Assembly: GCA_002720865.1 (NCBI GenBank)
Contig: PBIO01000019.1
Span: forward strand, 1-64,000
Length of the DNA: 64,000 bases
DNA from: Halobacteriovorax sp.
Lineage (GTDB): Bacteria; Bdellovibrionota; Bacteriovoracia; Bacteriovoracales; Bacteriovoracaceae
Direction: 5' to 3'
This document shows, in pieces, positions 43,815 to 52,309 of the stretch. The notes below the pieces were generated by a model. The model saw nothing but the letters and a program-made list of their open reading frames with translations, was not told the origin of the DNA and searched no databases. Within the stretch, counting starts at the first letter, position 1. Each line of letters opens with the position of its first letter. The position numbers and the translations under genes were made by a program.

Positions 43815-44626
43815 AAATTTCTCTCTATTAGTGCCTGTGCCGTATCAAAATTGTGAAGCTTATCAAACTCTTCAAAACCGGGAGTTGTGTTTATTTCTAT
43901 AATTACTGGCTCGCCATTAAAAATACCAATATCTACACCTAGAAATTGCTCTGGTAAAAGTTCATTAATCCTTTGGATTAACGGTTCAAATTCTTTTGGT
44001 AAGAGTGTTTTTCTTGTCTCACACCTTTTGGCGTTGGCCCTAAAGTCTGAAGTTAGCTTTTTTTCAATGACCCCTAGAACTTCATTATTTAATAAGAGGA
44101 CCCTATACTCGCTACTGAAGTTTAGCCTAGGCTGAATAATATAGCGTTCATCTTTTCGAGCATGATTTGAATCAAGAAGAGATAATAATGATTCTGAGTC
44201 CTTTAGTAGCATAACTCCAATTCCTTGATTACCTCGAATCGTTTTGACGACAAACTCATCATAAGGGGGGAGCTCTTTAGGTTTAAGTTTTCCGCGACAA
44301 AGAAAAGTTGGGATATGGGGGAGGTTAAAATTTTTAAAGAATAAAAACTGCTTATCCTTTCCTCTTAATAACTCAGTAGTCGAAGTTGAATTAATGACTT
44401 TTAGGCCTTTATTCTCAAGATGTTTTGAAACGATTAAGTCGATATCATCAAAAGAGATTCCACTATCTCGATGAAGGACGAGCCTATGCTCAGGTTCTTC
44501 TGGAAGACCAACGAACTGGTTACTTTGAAGAACCTCTACTTTTAAAGACAAATTGCCTGCGGCGCGCAACAGTCTTTGGTGAGAATAGGTCTCTTGATTT
44601 CTTGTTATTATAAGTAGTTCTGCCAT
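43811..44626 (-). CDS. RimK-like ATP-grasp ligase (second copy, divergent)
   Basis: An ATP-grasp enzyme of 271 residues, clearly RimK-like but much more divergent than the copy at 7783. Visible: VVKTIRGNQGIGVMLL (ATP-binding loop), YRVLLLNNEVLGVIEKK, DFRANAKRC where RimK has DFRSNLHRG, and VIIEINTTPGFE (metal-binding E-x-N). Family members join amino acids to peptides, proteins or cofactors, and the substrate here is unknown. It is upstream of, and coupled (4-bp overlap) to, the MBL hydrolase. Divergent from the M14 lipoprotein gene by a 72-bp spacer. Confidence 0.9.
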   Translation of the reverse strand: MAELLIITRNQETYSHQRLLRAAGNLSLKVEVLQSNQFVGLPEEPEHRLVLHRDSGISFDDIDLIVSKHLENKGLKVINSTSTTELLRGKDKQFLFFKNFNLPHIPTFLCRGKLKPKELPPYDEFVVKTIRGNQGIGVMLLKDSESLLSLLDSNHARKDERYIIQPRLNFSSEYRVLLLNNEVLGVIEKKLTSDFRANAKRCETRKTLLPKEFEPLIQRINELLPEQFLGVDIGIFNGEPVIIEINTTPGFEEFDKLHNFDTAQALIERNL

Positions 44627-44698
44627 AACTGACGAAAATGTTTCACGAATAGACTTAAAAAGCTATAATAAATTGCTATTTAAATAGTGTGGAGCACC

Positions 44699-45823
44699 AT
44701 GGCTAAGATAAAGAAAAAACGCACAGCTTTAGGCCTTACCTTTCTTACGATTCTCGTTTGGGTGGGTTGCTCTAAATTAGTTTTAGATAAAGAATCCAAA
44801 AAGAAAACACAAAGTGTTCAATCGAGTAGTACAGAGAATAAAGTAAAGACTGTCGCAGATTCTTTTGAAGAAAAAGAAAAGAACATGGGGGCCACCTATG
44901 TTGAAAAAAATGAAAGAAGAGAAAAAGTTACTGAGTTTTGTAAGAAGATAGAGAAGCGTTTTACAAAATATGGATGGGGAAAGTCTAAGTGTATGAACTA
45001 CCCATGGAACTTCGTTAGAACTTCAGTTAAGGGCGATCCACTTATATGGATGACCTTTGGAAATGAAACGGAAAAAAGAAAAGAGACTACTCTTATTCTT
45101 TGCGGTGTTCATGGAGATGAAATAACTCCTATTAAGTTTTGTTTTGATATTTTAGATCATATGAACTCTGTTGCTGCCGGCACTGAGAAAAACCATGAAA
45201 AGGATGACCTAAAAGACCGCCTTGTATTAATCGCACCCATTGTAAATCCTGATAGCTTCTTCAAAAAGTGGCCCACCAGAACTAATGCCAATGGTATTGA
45301 TGTAAATAGAAATTTTCCAACTCGAGACTTTAATAGCCAGGCCATGAAGCTTTGGAAGGGCCGGTATAAAAAGGATAAGAGACGCTACCCTGGAAAGGTC
45401 GCCATGAGTGAACCTGAGACACTTTTTCAGGTGAACTTATTAAAAAGGTATAACCCCGACAAAATTATTTCAGTTCATGCACCTCTTACAATGCTAGATT
45501 ATGATGGTCCTGCCGATAGGCATGCGGGCGGGGTAGTAGGTTCAAGTGCCAACCAGCTCTTAATGCAAATGAGTGAGCAGGCAAAAGGTTATAAGATTAA
45601 GAATTACCCTTTCTTTCCTGGGTCCCTTGGAAACTACGCCGGTAATGAAAGAAATATTCCAACCTATACTTTAGAGCTTCCAAGCTCTGATAATAGAAAG
45701 AGTAAAAAGTATTGGCGTCTCTTTAAAGACGCCATCCATTCGGCCATCATGCATAAGATGGACAAAGAAATGGAAGTGGCCAGAGATGAACGAGCCCCTT
45801 CTGACTCTAGCAAACAGAATTAA
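44699..45823 (+). CDS. M14 murein peptide amidase-like lipoprotein (MpaA-type)
   Basis: A zinc amidase-type M14 protein of 374 residues from ATG 44699 (GGAG 4 bp upstream; the GTG at 44687 is an alternative). A lipoprotein-like signal ends in VWVGC after a Lys/Arg-rich start. Catalytic pattern: LCGVHGDEITPIK (H, E), ANGIDVNRNFPTR (Asn, Arg), IISVHAPLTMLDYDGPAD (third His) and YTLELPSS (Glu). The SVHAPL and LDYDGP blocks resemble MpaA, which removes meso-diaminopimelate from murein tripeptides. MpaA is cytoplasmic, so this one, with its lipoprotein anchor, would act on periplasmic or external peptidoglycan. A use in prey wall digestion is inference. Confidence 0.88.
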   Translation: MAKIKKKRTALGLTFLTILVWVGCSKLVLDKESKKKTQSVQSSSTENKVKTVADSFEEKEKNMGATYVEKNERREKVTEFCKKIEKRFTKYGWGKSKCMNYPWNFVRTSVKGDPLIWMTFGNETEKRKETTLILCGVHGDEITPIKFCFDILDHMNSVAAGTEKNHEKDDLKDRLVLIAPIVNPDSFFKKWPTRTNANGIDVNRNFPTRDFNSQAMKLWKGRYKKDKRRYPGKVAMSEPETLFQVNLLKRYNPDKIISVHAPLTMLDYDGPADRHAGGVVGSSANQLLMQMSEQAKGYKIKNYPFFPGSLGNYAGNERNIPTYTLELPSSDNRKSKKYWRLFKDAIHSAIMHKMDKEMEVARDERAPSDSSKQN

Positions 45824-45880
45824 TCGGGTATCTAAATTCTTGATATCATTCTTTAAGCCTCTTTTTTTTGGCGGTTTCAC

Positions 45881-45907
45881 TTAAATTTTACAAAAATGCT
45901 CCGATAA
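45881..45907 (+). promoter_or_regulatory. candidate sigma-28 (FliA) promoter
   Basis: TTAAATTT (45881-45888), an 11-base spacer, and TCCGATAA (45900-45907) match the sigma-28 consensus TAAAGTTT-N11-GCCGATAA at 13 of 16 positions with exact spacing, 36 bp before the ATG of the PilZ/GAF/AAA regulator. Confidence 0.45.
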
Positions 45908-45943
45908 GTTCGAAGTAAAGAACTAACTTAAACGGAGAGCACC

Positions 45944-47893
45944 ATGCTTACGAGTTTTTCAGAATTTAAATTCTATCAATCTTTTAGAATCCCTGTTGAA
46001 AAAGCAGATAACTTAAGGTTTTTAATTCAAAAGGAAAATGACCTTGGGAAATTTGAGTATATCGATGATGGCTCTTTAGAAGATATTTCAGTAACCGGAC
46101 TTGGGTTTTCAACAAAAGAGAGGATCTCAGTAGGTCAGGAACTTTCTATTTCTCTTCAGTTTAAGAAGTATCACCTCGACCTAACGGGAAGAGTGGTTCG
46201 AGCTTTTACAAATAGCTTGGAAGATAGTGAGATTATTTACGGAGTAGAAATCGATGAAGAAAAAGGTTTAGGAAAGTTTTTAGAGCATTATGTAATGAGC
46301 TTTTCTTCAGACAGACTTAAAGATTGTCTAATCGACTCTGCCTTAAAGGAAAGATACACAAAAGCCTCAGATGGCTTTGAAATGTTCTCTCTACTATTAT
46401 CTCTCTTTAAAGATATAAATCAGTTTGGCGATAAAGATGGCTTTATTGATAATATGCTTGAAGAAGTGGTTCGTATTATGAACGCTCAAAGAGCGACTAT
46501 CTTTTTAATTAACCCAGACACTAATGAGCTTGAAGCAATAAGTGCTCTTGGGGTTGATAAGTCGGTTCTTAAATTTGATTATAGATTAGGTATTGCCGGT
46601 AGTGTTTTTACAACAGGTGTGGCCTTAAATATTGATACGATTAACCAGAGCACAAGGTTTAATGATAATTTTGATAAAAAACTAGAGTTTGAAACCAAGT
46701 GTATTATTTGTCATCCGATTCATAATAGGGAAGATAAGATCATTGGTGTAATCGAGGTTATTAACAAAAGAAATCAAGATCGGTTTACCGTAGACGATGA
46801 AAAAACGATGAAGGTTCTTACCTTGATCTTTTCTTCAGTCTTTCATAAGTATGATCCGATTTCTGAATCTTCTCAGATTAGAAGATTCTCTCAGCCTTTT
46901 GATAGAAAGCATGCTCTTATTGGTAAAACTCCTCAAATGGCGAGTCTTAGAAATTCAATCATTAAGATGAAGGATATCGATGCTCCAGTGCTTATCACTG
47001 GCGAGTCGGGTACAGGTAAATCACTCTATGCTCAAATCCTTCATAATGAAGGACAGAGAGGCTTAAAAACTTATGAGTACATCGATTGTAATAATAAAGA
47101 CATGGTCTCATTAGGTAATGAACTTTGGGGTGAAGAAGAAACTGAGTGTAAATTAACTAAGTGTCAGGGCGGAACTCTGTATTTAAAAAATATTACGAAA
47201 TTACCACTGGAATACCAAAGTAAGTTGGCCTCTATTTTACATGAAGGCGGACTACCGGGTGGAAAAGTAACTCTTGATATTAGAATTATTTCTTCGTGTT
47301 CAGATGACATTGGTCAGCTGGTAGATAATGGACAGTTTGATAGAAGTCTTTATGAGTATATCAATAAGGCACATATTCATATCGAACCCCTAAGAAGAAG
47401 AGCCGACGATGTTGAACATCTTGTGGACTACTTTCTTAAAATTGAATGTAAGCAACAAGGACTACTACTGAAGAACTTTGCTCCAAAAGCAATGGATCAG
47501 TTAAAGCAATATGACTGGCCAGGAAACGTAGCAGAACTTAAAAAGTCAGTTGAAAGAGCGGTTCTTTATAATCCAAAGGCCCATATCATTACAGATTTAG
47601 ATCTTGGAAGCTCGGCTTCTCCACTTGTGGACATTGGTTCAAAGCAAAGAATGTTTGGAGATGTTCCATTTGTAAGTGACTTTAATATTCCACTTAAGGA
47701 CCGTCTGGCCTTGGTAGAACGAGAGATGATCCTTGCTGAAATTAAGCGTAATAACGGCAATAAATCTAAGGCAGCTAAGGAGATGGGAATCTCAAGAGAG
47801 GCCCTTAGAAAGAAACTTCTCATCTCTGACGAGGTCTATGCCCGTCACCACGGAGATACTATCGAGGTTGATGACGAGAAAGTTGCGGCTTAA
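45944..47893 (+). CDS. PilZ-GAF-AAA-Fis regulator, degenerate sigma-54 activator type
   Basis: A 649-residue transcription regulator. PilZ domain (about 10-115; DISVTG at 47-52, the c-di-GMP motif half), GAF domain (about 165-300), AAA+ domain (about 325-500) and Fis-type helix-turn-helix (GNKSKAAKEMGISREALRKKL, 605-625). Walker A GESGTGKS (353-360) is intact, but the sigma-54-contacting GAFTGA loop is absent (LWGEEETECKLT), and Walker B reads GGTLYLKN, with K415 and N416 in place of the Asp-Glu pair. The RR finger region is present (EPLRRRADDVEHL). It should bind nucleotide but probably neither hydrolyses ATP normally nor opens sigma-54 promoters. CGGAGAG precedes the ATG. A sigma-28-like promoter is upstream. 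Confidence 0.9.
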   Translation: MLTSFSEFKFYQSFRIPVEKADNLRFLIQKENDLGKFEYIDDGSLEDISVTGLGFSTKERISVGQELSISLQFKKYHLDLTGRVVRAFTNSLEDSEIIYGVEIDEEKGLGKFLEHYVMSFSSDRLKDCLIDSALKERYTKASDGFEMFSLLLSLFKDINQFGDKDGFIDNMLEEVVRIMNAQRATIFLINPDTNELEAISALGVDKSVLKFDYRLGIAGSVFTTGVALNIDTINQSTRFNDNFDKKLEFETKCIICHPIHNREDKIIGVIEVINKRNQDRFTVDDEKTMKVLTLIFSSVFHKYDPISESSQIRRFSQPFDRKHALIGKTPQMASLRNSIIKMKDIDAPVLITGESGTGKSLYAQILHNEGQRGLKTYEYIDCNNKDMVSLGNELWGEEETECKLTKCQGGTLYLKNITKLPLEYQSKLASILHEGGLPGGKVTLDIRIISSCSDDIGQLVDNGQFDRSLYEYINKAHIHIEPLRRRADDVEHLVDYFLKIECKQQGLLLKNFAPKAMDQLKQYDWPGNVAELKKSVERAVLYNPKAHIITDLDLGSSASPLVDIGSKQRMFGDVPFVSDFNIPLKDRLALVEREMILAEIKRNNGNKSKAAKEMGISREALRKKLLISDEVYARHHGDTIEVDDEKVAA

Positions 47894-47920
47894 TAAGAGT
47901 TCAAATTTAGTCATATATTA

Positions 47921-47944
47921 GGGCAGCTTAGGCTGCCCTTTTTT
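47921..47944 (+). terminator. intrinsic terminator after the PilZ-GAF-AAA gene
   Basis: GGGCAGC and GCTGCCC, a 7-bp stem with loop TTAG (47921-47938), then six T (47939-47944). The convergent gene stops at 47943. Confidence 0.88.
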
Positions 47945-48641
47945 ATAGCTTATCTGTTATTTTTTGAAGGTTGGATTCAAGGTTTAACTTGGCTTCTACC
48001 TGACAATCTATAGGTACTTCCATTGGAGGAATCTGAACTTTAGCTTTTTCATCGAGTTCTAGTTTGAAGCCGTCTACTTTCATGGAAACTTCGCCTTCAA
48101 AAGGAAAATCCATTTTCATTGGGATTTTAGTTTTAATAGGGATTTTTACCGTGCCGATTCCTAAAACTTTTGTTTCAAATACGGTATCTACAGGAATATC
48201 GAGATCCACGGGTATGATGGCTTTTACATGAACTTTTTCGTTTATATCTAAAAGAGTAGAGACCTTAAAATTTGCCTCCACGGGTTCATCAAGTTCTATT
48301 TTTATTCTTTCGTGAATATCTGCCCTGATAGGAATTTTTTTATCTTTAACCAACTTAAAGAGATTGTCCTTAATTGAATCAACTTCCTCGAATGACTTAT
48401 GAAAAATAGCAAACAAAATTAAGAAGAAGAGTGACATGCCAAAGTACATGGCAATCAAAGCAACAATCCACCAACGGTAGTCAATTGTCTCGATTGTGTA
48501 GATAATGCTATTAAATTTTCCGGCTCCAATCATTATTGGTCCTGAGAAAAGAATAAAACCTACTAGCAGTGCCACAGCAAAAAAGAATTGAACTATTAAT
48601 CCCCACTTCAAAAATCCAAGTGCGTTGGAGAGCATTTTCAT
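47943..48641 (-). CDS. membrane protein of unknown function
   Basis: Not recognised. It is 232 residues with two N-terminal hydrophobic segments (about 10-40 and 58-84) separated by a short loop, then a hydrophilic tail of about 140 residues made of Pro/Lys/Asp-rich beta-like strands (VHVKAIIPVDLDIPVDT, GTVKIPIKTKIPM). The alternation suggests a beta-rich domain on one side of the inner membrane. The gene starts 2 bp after the yjbQ stop and is in the same operon. The T-run of the convergent gene's terminator overlaps its stop. Confidence 0.75.
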   Translation of the reverse strand: MKMLSNALGFLKWGLIVQFFFAVALLVGFILFSGPIMIGAGKFNSIIYTIETIDYRWWIVALIAMYFGMSLFFLILFAIFHKSFEEVDSIKDNLFKLVKDKKIPIRADIHERIKIELDEPVEANFKVSTLLDINEKVHVKAIIPVDLDIPVDTVFETKVLGIGTVKIPIKTKIPMKMDFPFEGEVSMKVDGFKLELDEKAKVQIPPMEVPIDCQVEAKLNLESNLQKITDKL

Positions 48642-48643
48642 AA

Positions 48644-49060
48644 TTAGCCTTTGATAAACTTCAGTTGCATAGTGCGGGTTTTATTTGAATCCCTAAACTC
48701 ACAAAGATAAATGCCTTGCCAGGATCCGAGCTGAATCTCTCCGTCTTCTACGATGAGTTGCAGTGAGTTTTGAAGAAGGATGCTTTTCATATGAGAGGGA
48801 CTGTCATCTGGTCCCTCTGCTGTATGCTCTATAAAAGCTAAGTTTCTCGGAGCCAAATGCTTTAAGAACTTTTCCATGTCAGTTCTAGCGCTTGAGTCAT
48901 AAGACTCATTAATGGTTAGTCCGCAGCTAGTATGGGGATTGAAAAGAATTAGTAGACCGTTTTGCTCGGAGCTATTGTCTTTTAAACTTGAGTGAACCAC
49001 TTTTGTGATGTCTACAAATCCTTCACCGCTCGTCTGGATGGGGAGTTTCCAGCTTTTCAT
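48644..49060 (-). CDS. YjbQ family protein (UPF0047)
   Basis: A 138-residue YjbQ-type protein. LILFNPHTSCGLTINESYD, FIEHTAEGPDDSPSHMKSIL and LGSWQGIYLCEFRD are the diagnostic blocks with the conserved His/Glu/Asp. E. coli YjbQ has a weak thiamine phosphate synthase activity; the true role is unsettled. It is upstream of the two-segment membrane protein (2-bp spacer) and divergent from cdaA (103-bp spacer). Assignment is to family; function is not proven. Confidence 0.92.
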   Translation of the reverse strand: MKSWKLPIQTSGEGFVDITKVVHSSLKDNSSEQNGLLILFNPHTSCGLTINESYDSSARTDMEKFLKHLAPRNLAFIEHTAEGPDDSPSHMKSILLQNSLQLIVEDGEIQLGSWQGIYLCEFRDSNKTRTMQLKFIKG

Positions 49061-49163
49061 TTTTGTACCTCATAAAGTTTTGAAATCTATAGGAAAGTCC
49101 TCTAACTACCGATAAATAGTGTAACGAATATATTAAGAAGTGGCGAGCAAAGCGCGAGGATAA

Positions 49164-49976
49164 ATGGAAGTCATTGACGTCTTTTTTCAACAGTTCAATA
49201 TGAAGGATTTCGCCGATATCGGTGTGGTTTCCTTTTTGATCTATCAGGGACTAAAAATTGTTCACGGTACTCGTGCTGTTCAGATGCTAATGGGACTTGG
49301 TTTACTTGTTTTTTTGTATTGGATGGCAGTTTCCTATAAGCTCTATTCTTTAAACTGGCTTCTTGCTCACTTCTTCGATTCTTTCTTTTTGATTGCCATT
49401 ATTATTTTCCAAGATCAATTTCGGGCAGCTCTTGCCAGTGTTGGTACTGGAAGAAAGAAATGGATTTTCAGAAAAAATAGTGATGAAGAAATGCCAATGG
49501 AAGAAATAATCGATGCCGCTATGGTTTTTTCAAAAGAGAGAATTGGAGCAATCATGGTTATTGAAAGAACTCAAGGACTGGCCAACTATATTTCAACGGG
49601 TACCCAGTTGCAGTCAGAAATTCATTCAGATATTCTTTACTCAATTTTTCAAAGCCGAAGCTCTCTTCATGATGGAGCGGTTATTTTTTCTGGGGGCAAG
49701 ATCGCGGCAGCGGGTTGTTTTTTACCACTTTCAAAAGATATCGAAATTCAAAAGCATATGGGGACCCGCCACCGAGCGGCCATGGGTCTATCTGAGCATA
49801 CTGATGCTGTAATCTTAACTGTTAGCGAGGAGACCGGGCAGATAAATTTTTGCATTGATGGACAATTTAAACCCTGCGAAAGTGCCGGTGAGATCAGACA
49901 GTATTTGAGGCATTTGTTAGGCGGAGAAAAACTTGATGAATCACTTCTTAAAAAAGCTGAAGGGGGACTATCGTGA
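49164..49976 (+). CDS. cdaA: diadenylate cyclase (c-di-AMP synthase)
   Basis: CdaA/DacA of 270 residues. Three N-terminal membrane helices are followed by a DAC domain with HDGAVIF (DGA, 170-172) and GTRHRAAMG (RHR, 202-204), the two nucleotide-binding signatures. It makes c-di-AMP from two ATP at the inner membrane. GAGGA lies before the ATG. It overlaps the YbbR gene by 4 bp and is followed by glmM, the conserved cdaA-cdaR-glmM order in which GlmM and CdaR can modulate cyclase activity. Ion transporters at 2551-5490 are logical but unproven targets. Confidence 0.95.
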   Translation: MEVIDVFFQQFNMKDFADIGVVSFLIYQGLKIVHGTRAVQMLMGLGLLVFLYWMAVSYKLYSLNWLLAHFFDSFFLIAIIIFQDQFRAALASVGTGRKKWIFRKNSDEEMPMEEIIDAAMVFSKERIGAIMVIERTQGLANYISTGTQLQSEIHSDILYSIFQSRSSLHDGAVIFSGGKIAAAGCFLPLSKDIEIQKHMGTRHRAAMGLSEHTDAVILTVSEETGQINFCIDGQFKPCESAGEIRQYLRHLLGGEKLDESLLKKAEGGLS

Positions 49977-50905
49977 ATGGTACTCGCTCTCAAAAAGCTC
50001 AATCAGAAAGAGTAAGAAGACATCTTCTTAAGTTATTAGCAGTACTCTTTTCATTTAGCCTTTGGTTTTATGTTTTAAACTCCGAGTCTTTAGAAGTACA
50101 AATCAAACTTCCGATTGTTTTGATTCCTGTAGAGGGTAAAGCTCTTACAGAAGTTCCAACTAGTGAGCTCCATGTTAAAATTAAAGGTCCAAGGGTCTTC
50201 GTAAGAAATATATTTGAAAAAGGCGAAAGAGTCTTTTTAGATTTGAAGAAAAGAGGAATTAAAACTAAGGAAGGTCTGCGAGTTAAAATCTTACCTAGTG
50301 ATATACCTCATCCTCTAGGGGTAGAGGTCACTGATATTCAACCTTCATTTCTTGATATAAAGCTTGAAAAGAGAACTACAAAGACCATTCAAATAAAGCC
50401 ATTTCTAGTAGGAACAGTTCCTAACCAGCTTGAGCTTATTAAATATGAAGTGGTCCCATCATCCTTGAAGATTAGCGGACCAAGAAGCTATCTTAAGACC
50501 TTTGATTCTTTAGAAACAGCTCCTATTGAGCTTGATAAGTTAGAGGGAGATGGAAGAGTAAAGGTTTTACTTAAGGATTTGGACCTACGAATAAAGTCTG
50601 AAGAGAATATTAAAGAAGCGGAGTTTTTGTATAGGGTCAGACCAAAGAAAGCTAACTTTACTTTAAAGGAAGTAAAGATTCGTTTTTTGACTTCGTCTAC
50701 TGAGTTCGTAAGCAAAGTTAAAACGGTTAGTTTAGATGTTTTATTGCCTGAGGGTACAAAACAAATTAGTCCTCAAGATGTAAAAGTTGTTGCAGAGATT
50801 CCAGAAGGAGCAAAGGGCGATACAAAAGTTAAATTAAATGCAGAGCTTCCAGAGGGAGTTCATTTATTGCAAATATATCCAGAGAGCATTAATGTGAGTC
50901 TCTGA
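49973..50905 (+). CDS. cdaR: YbbR-like regulator of diadenylate cyclase (CdaR)
   Basis: A 310-residue bitopic protein with one N-terminal membrane helix (LAVLFSFSLWFYVLN) and several periplasmic YbbR repeats, recognisable by lines such as VPTSELHVKIKGP, VEVTDIQPSFLDIKLEK and YEVVPSSLKISGP. The regular P-x-x-[IV] strand-turn pattern repeats about three to four times. CdaR binds and modulates CdaA in Gram-positives. It is coupled to cdaA by a 4-bp overlap, and glmM follows 13 bp later. Confidence 0.9.
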   Translation: MNGTRSQKAQSERVRRHLLKLLAVLFSFSLWFYVLNSESLEVQIKLPIVLIPVEGKALTEVPTSELHVKIKGPRVFVRNIFEKGERVFLDLKKRGIKTKEGLRVKILPSDIPHPLGVEVTDIQPSFLDIKLEKRTTKTIQIKPFLVGTVPNQLELIKYEVVPSSLKISGPRSYLKTFDSLETAPIELDKLEGDGRVKVLLKDLDLRIKSEENIKEAEFLYRVRPKKANFTLKEVKIRFLTSSTEFVSKVKTVSLDVLLPEGTKQISPQDVKVVAEIPEGAKGDTKVKLNAELPEGVHLLQIYPESINVSL

Positions 50906-50918
50906 AGAAGGAATTTTT

Positions 50919-52283
50919 ATGGGTAAGAGAAAACTATTTGGAACTGATGGAATTAGAGGAAAAGCAAACGTCTATCCTATGACAGGGGAGATTGCCATGC
51001 GTTTAGGTAGGGCCGTCACCCAGTATTTTCAAAAGACGTCGGGAAGAAATAAGCAACCCTTAATCATTGTGGGAAAGGATACTAGGCTAAGTTGTTATAT
51101 GCTCGAGCAAGCTATTTGTTCAGGGATCTGTGCCCAAGGTGGAAGAGTTATTCTAACTGGACCATTACCGACTCCTGGTGTTGCATTTGTAACTAAATCT
51201 ATGCGTGCCAATGCGGGGATCATGATCTCGGCATCTCATAATAATTTTGATGATAATGGTATTAAACTCTTTGATGCGGACGGTTTTAAGCTACCTGATG
51301 AAGTTGAGCTTGAGCTAGAAAAAATGCTTCTAAATCCTGAATTGATTTCTGTTAAAACAGGAGGAGACCTTGGAAGAGCTGATAGATTAAAAGAGGTTTT
51401 TGGGCGCTATTTAGTTCATACAAAAGCTGCTCTTGAGTCTGAGTTTAACTTAGAAGGAATGAGGCTTGTTGTCGATTGTGCTAATGGTGCCGGTTATAAA
51501 GTTGCTCCCATGATTTTTAGCGAGCTTGGTGCTGAGGTATTTCCAGTAGGCGTTAGTCCAAATGGACAAAATATTAATAGCAAGTGTGGGTCTATGCACC
51601 CAGAAGCGGCTGCAGAGGAAGTTCTTAAATTTAGGGCTGATCTTGGAATATGTCTTGATGGGGATGCGGACCGAATCGTGATCATTGATTCAGACGGTGT
51701 GCCTGTTGATGGGGATAAATTAATTGCTCTGCATGCAAGAACTTTACTTGAACACGGAAAGTTAAAAAAAGGTGATACGGTAGTTGGAACAATAATGAGT
51801 AATCTAGGTCTTGAGGTTTACTTAAAAAGTCTTGGGCTTAATTTTCATCGGACAAATGTCGGGGACAGATATATCTTAGAGTATATGCGGGAACATAATT
51901 GTATTCTGGGCGGTGAGCCAAGTGGTCATATTATCTTCGGCGAGCATGCGACGACTGGAGACGGTGCATTAGCGGCCTTGAAAACCATTGAATGTATAAA
52001 AACTTACAATAAACCGCTTAAAGATTTATTAAAAGAAGTTGCTCTTTTCCCGCAGGTGTTAAAGAATGCCAGAGTTCAGAGAAAGCCTGATTTTGAGTCG
52101 GTTGACTCCATCAAAAAGGCCTTAGCTGAAGTTGAAAAAAAGATGGGTGAAAAGGGGCGAGTCGTCCTGCGTTATTCCGGGACTGAACCTTTGGCCAGAG
52201 TAATGGTTGAGGGGGAAGATGAGAAACTTGTAAATGAAGTTTGTGAGCATCTTGTAGGAATAGTTAGCGACGAACTAAGTTAG
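50919..52283 (+). CDS. glmM: phosphoglucosamine mutase
   Basis: A 454-residue GlmM that converts glucosamine-6-P to glucosamine-1-P for UDP-GlcNAc, needed for peptidoglycan and LPS. FGTDGIRGKANV opens the protein. The phosphoserine loop is SASHNNFDDNGIKLF (nucleophile S106; Asn instead of the usual Pro after HN). The metal loop is DGDADRIV, the sugar loop GGEPSGHI, and the phosphate loop RYSGTEPLARVMVEG. It is third in the cdaA operon. The stop is followed at once by a hairpin that pairs with the pdxJ ribosome binding site. Confidence 0.97.
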   Translation: MGKRKLFGTDGIRGKANVYPMTGEIAMRLGRAVTQYFQKTSGRNKQPLIIVGKDTRLSCYMLEQAICSGICAQGGRVILTGPLPTPGVAFVTKSMRANAGIMISASHNNFDDNGIKLFDADGFKLPDEVELELEKMLLNPELISVKTGGDLGRADRLKEVFGRYLVHTKAALESEFNLEGMRLVVDCANGAGYKVAPMIFSELGAEVFPVGVSPNGQNINSKCGSMHPEAAAEEVLKFRADLGICLDGDADRIVIIDSDGVPVDGDKLIALHARTLLEHGKLKKGDTVVGTIMSNLGLEVYLKSLGLNFHRTNVGDRYILEYMREHNCILGGEPSGHIIFGEHATTGDGALAALKTIECIKTYNKPLKDLLKEVALFPQVLKNARVQRKPDFESVDSIKKALAEVEKKMGEKGRVVLRYSGTEPLARVMVEGEDEKLVNEVCEHLVGIVSDELS

Positions 52284-52285
52284 AC

Positions 52286-52308
52286 CTTCCCCGTCTATTG
52301 CGGGGAAG
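52286..52308 (+). promoter_or_regulatory. hairpin sequestering the pdxJ ribosome binding site
   Basis: CTTCCCCG (52286-52293) and CGGGGAAG (52301-52308) form a perfect 8-bp stem with a 7-base loop. The right arm holds GGGGAAG, the likely site just before ATG 52310, so translation would depend on opening this stem. No T-run follows, so it is not a terminator. Confidence 0.55.
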
Positions 52309-52309
52309 T

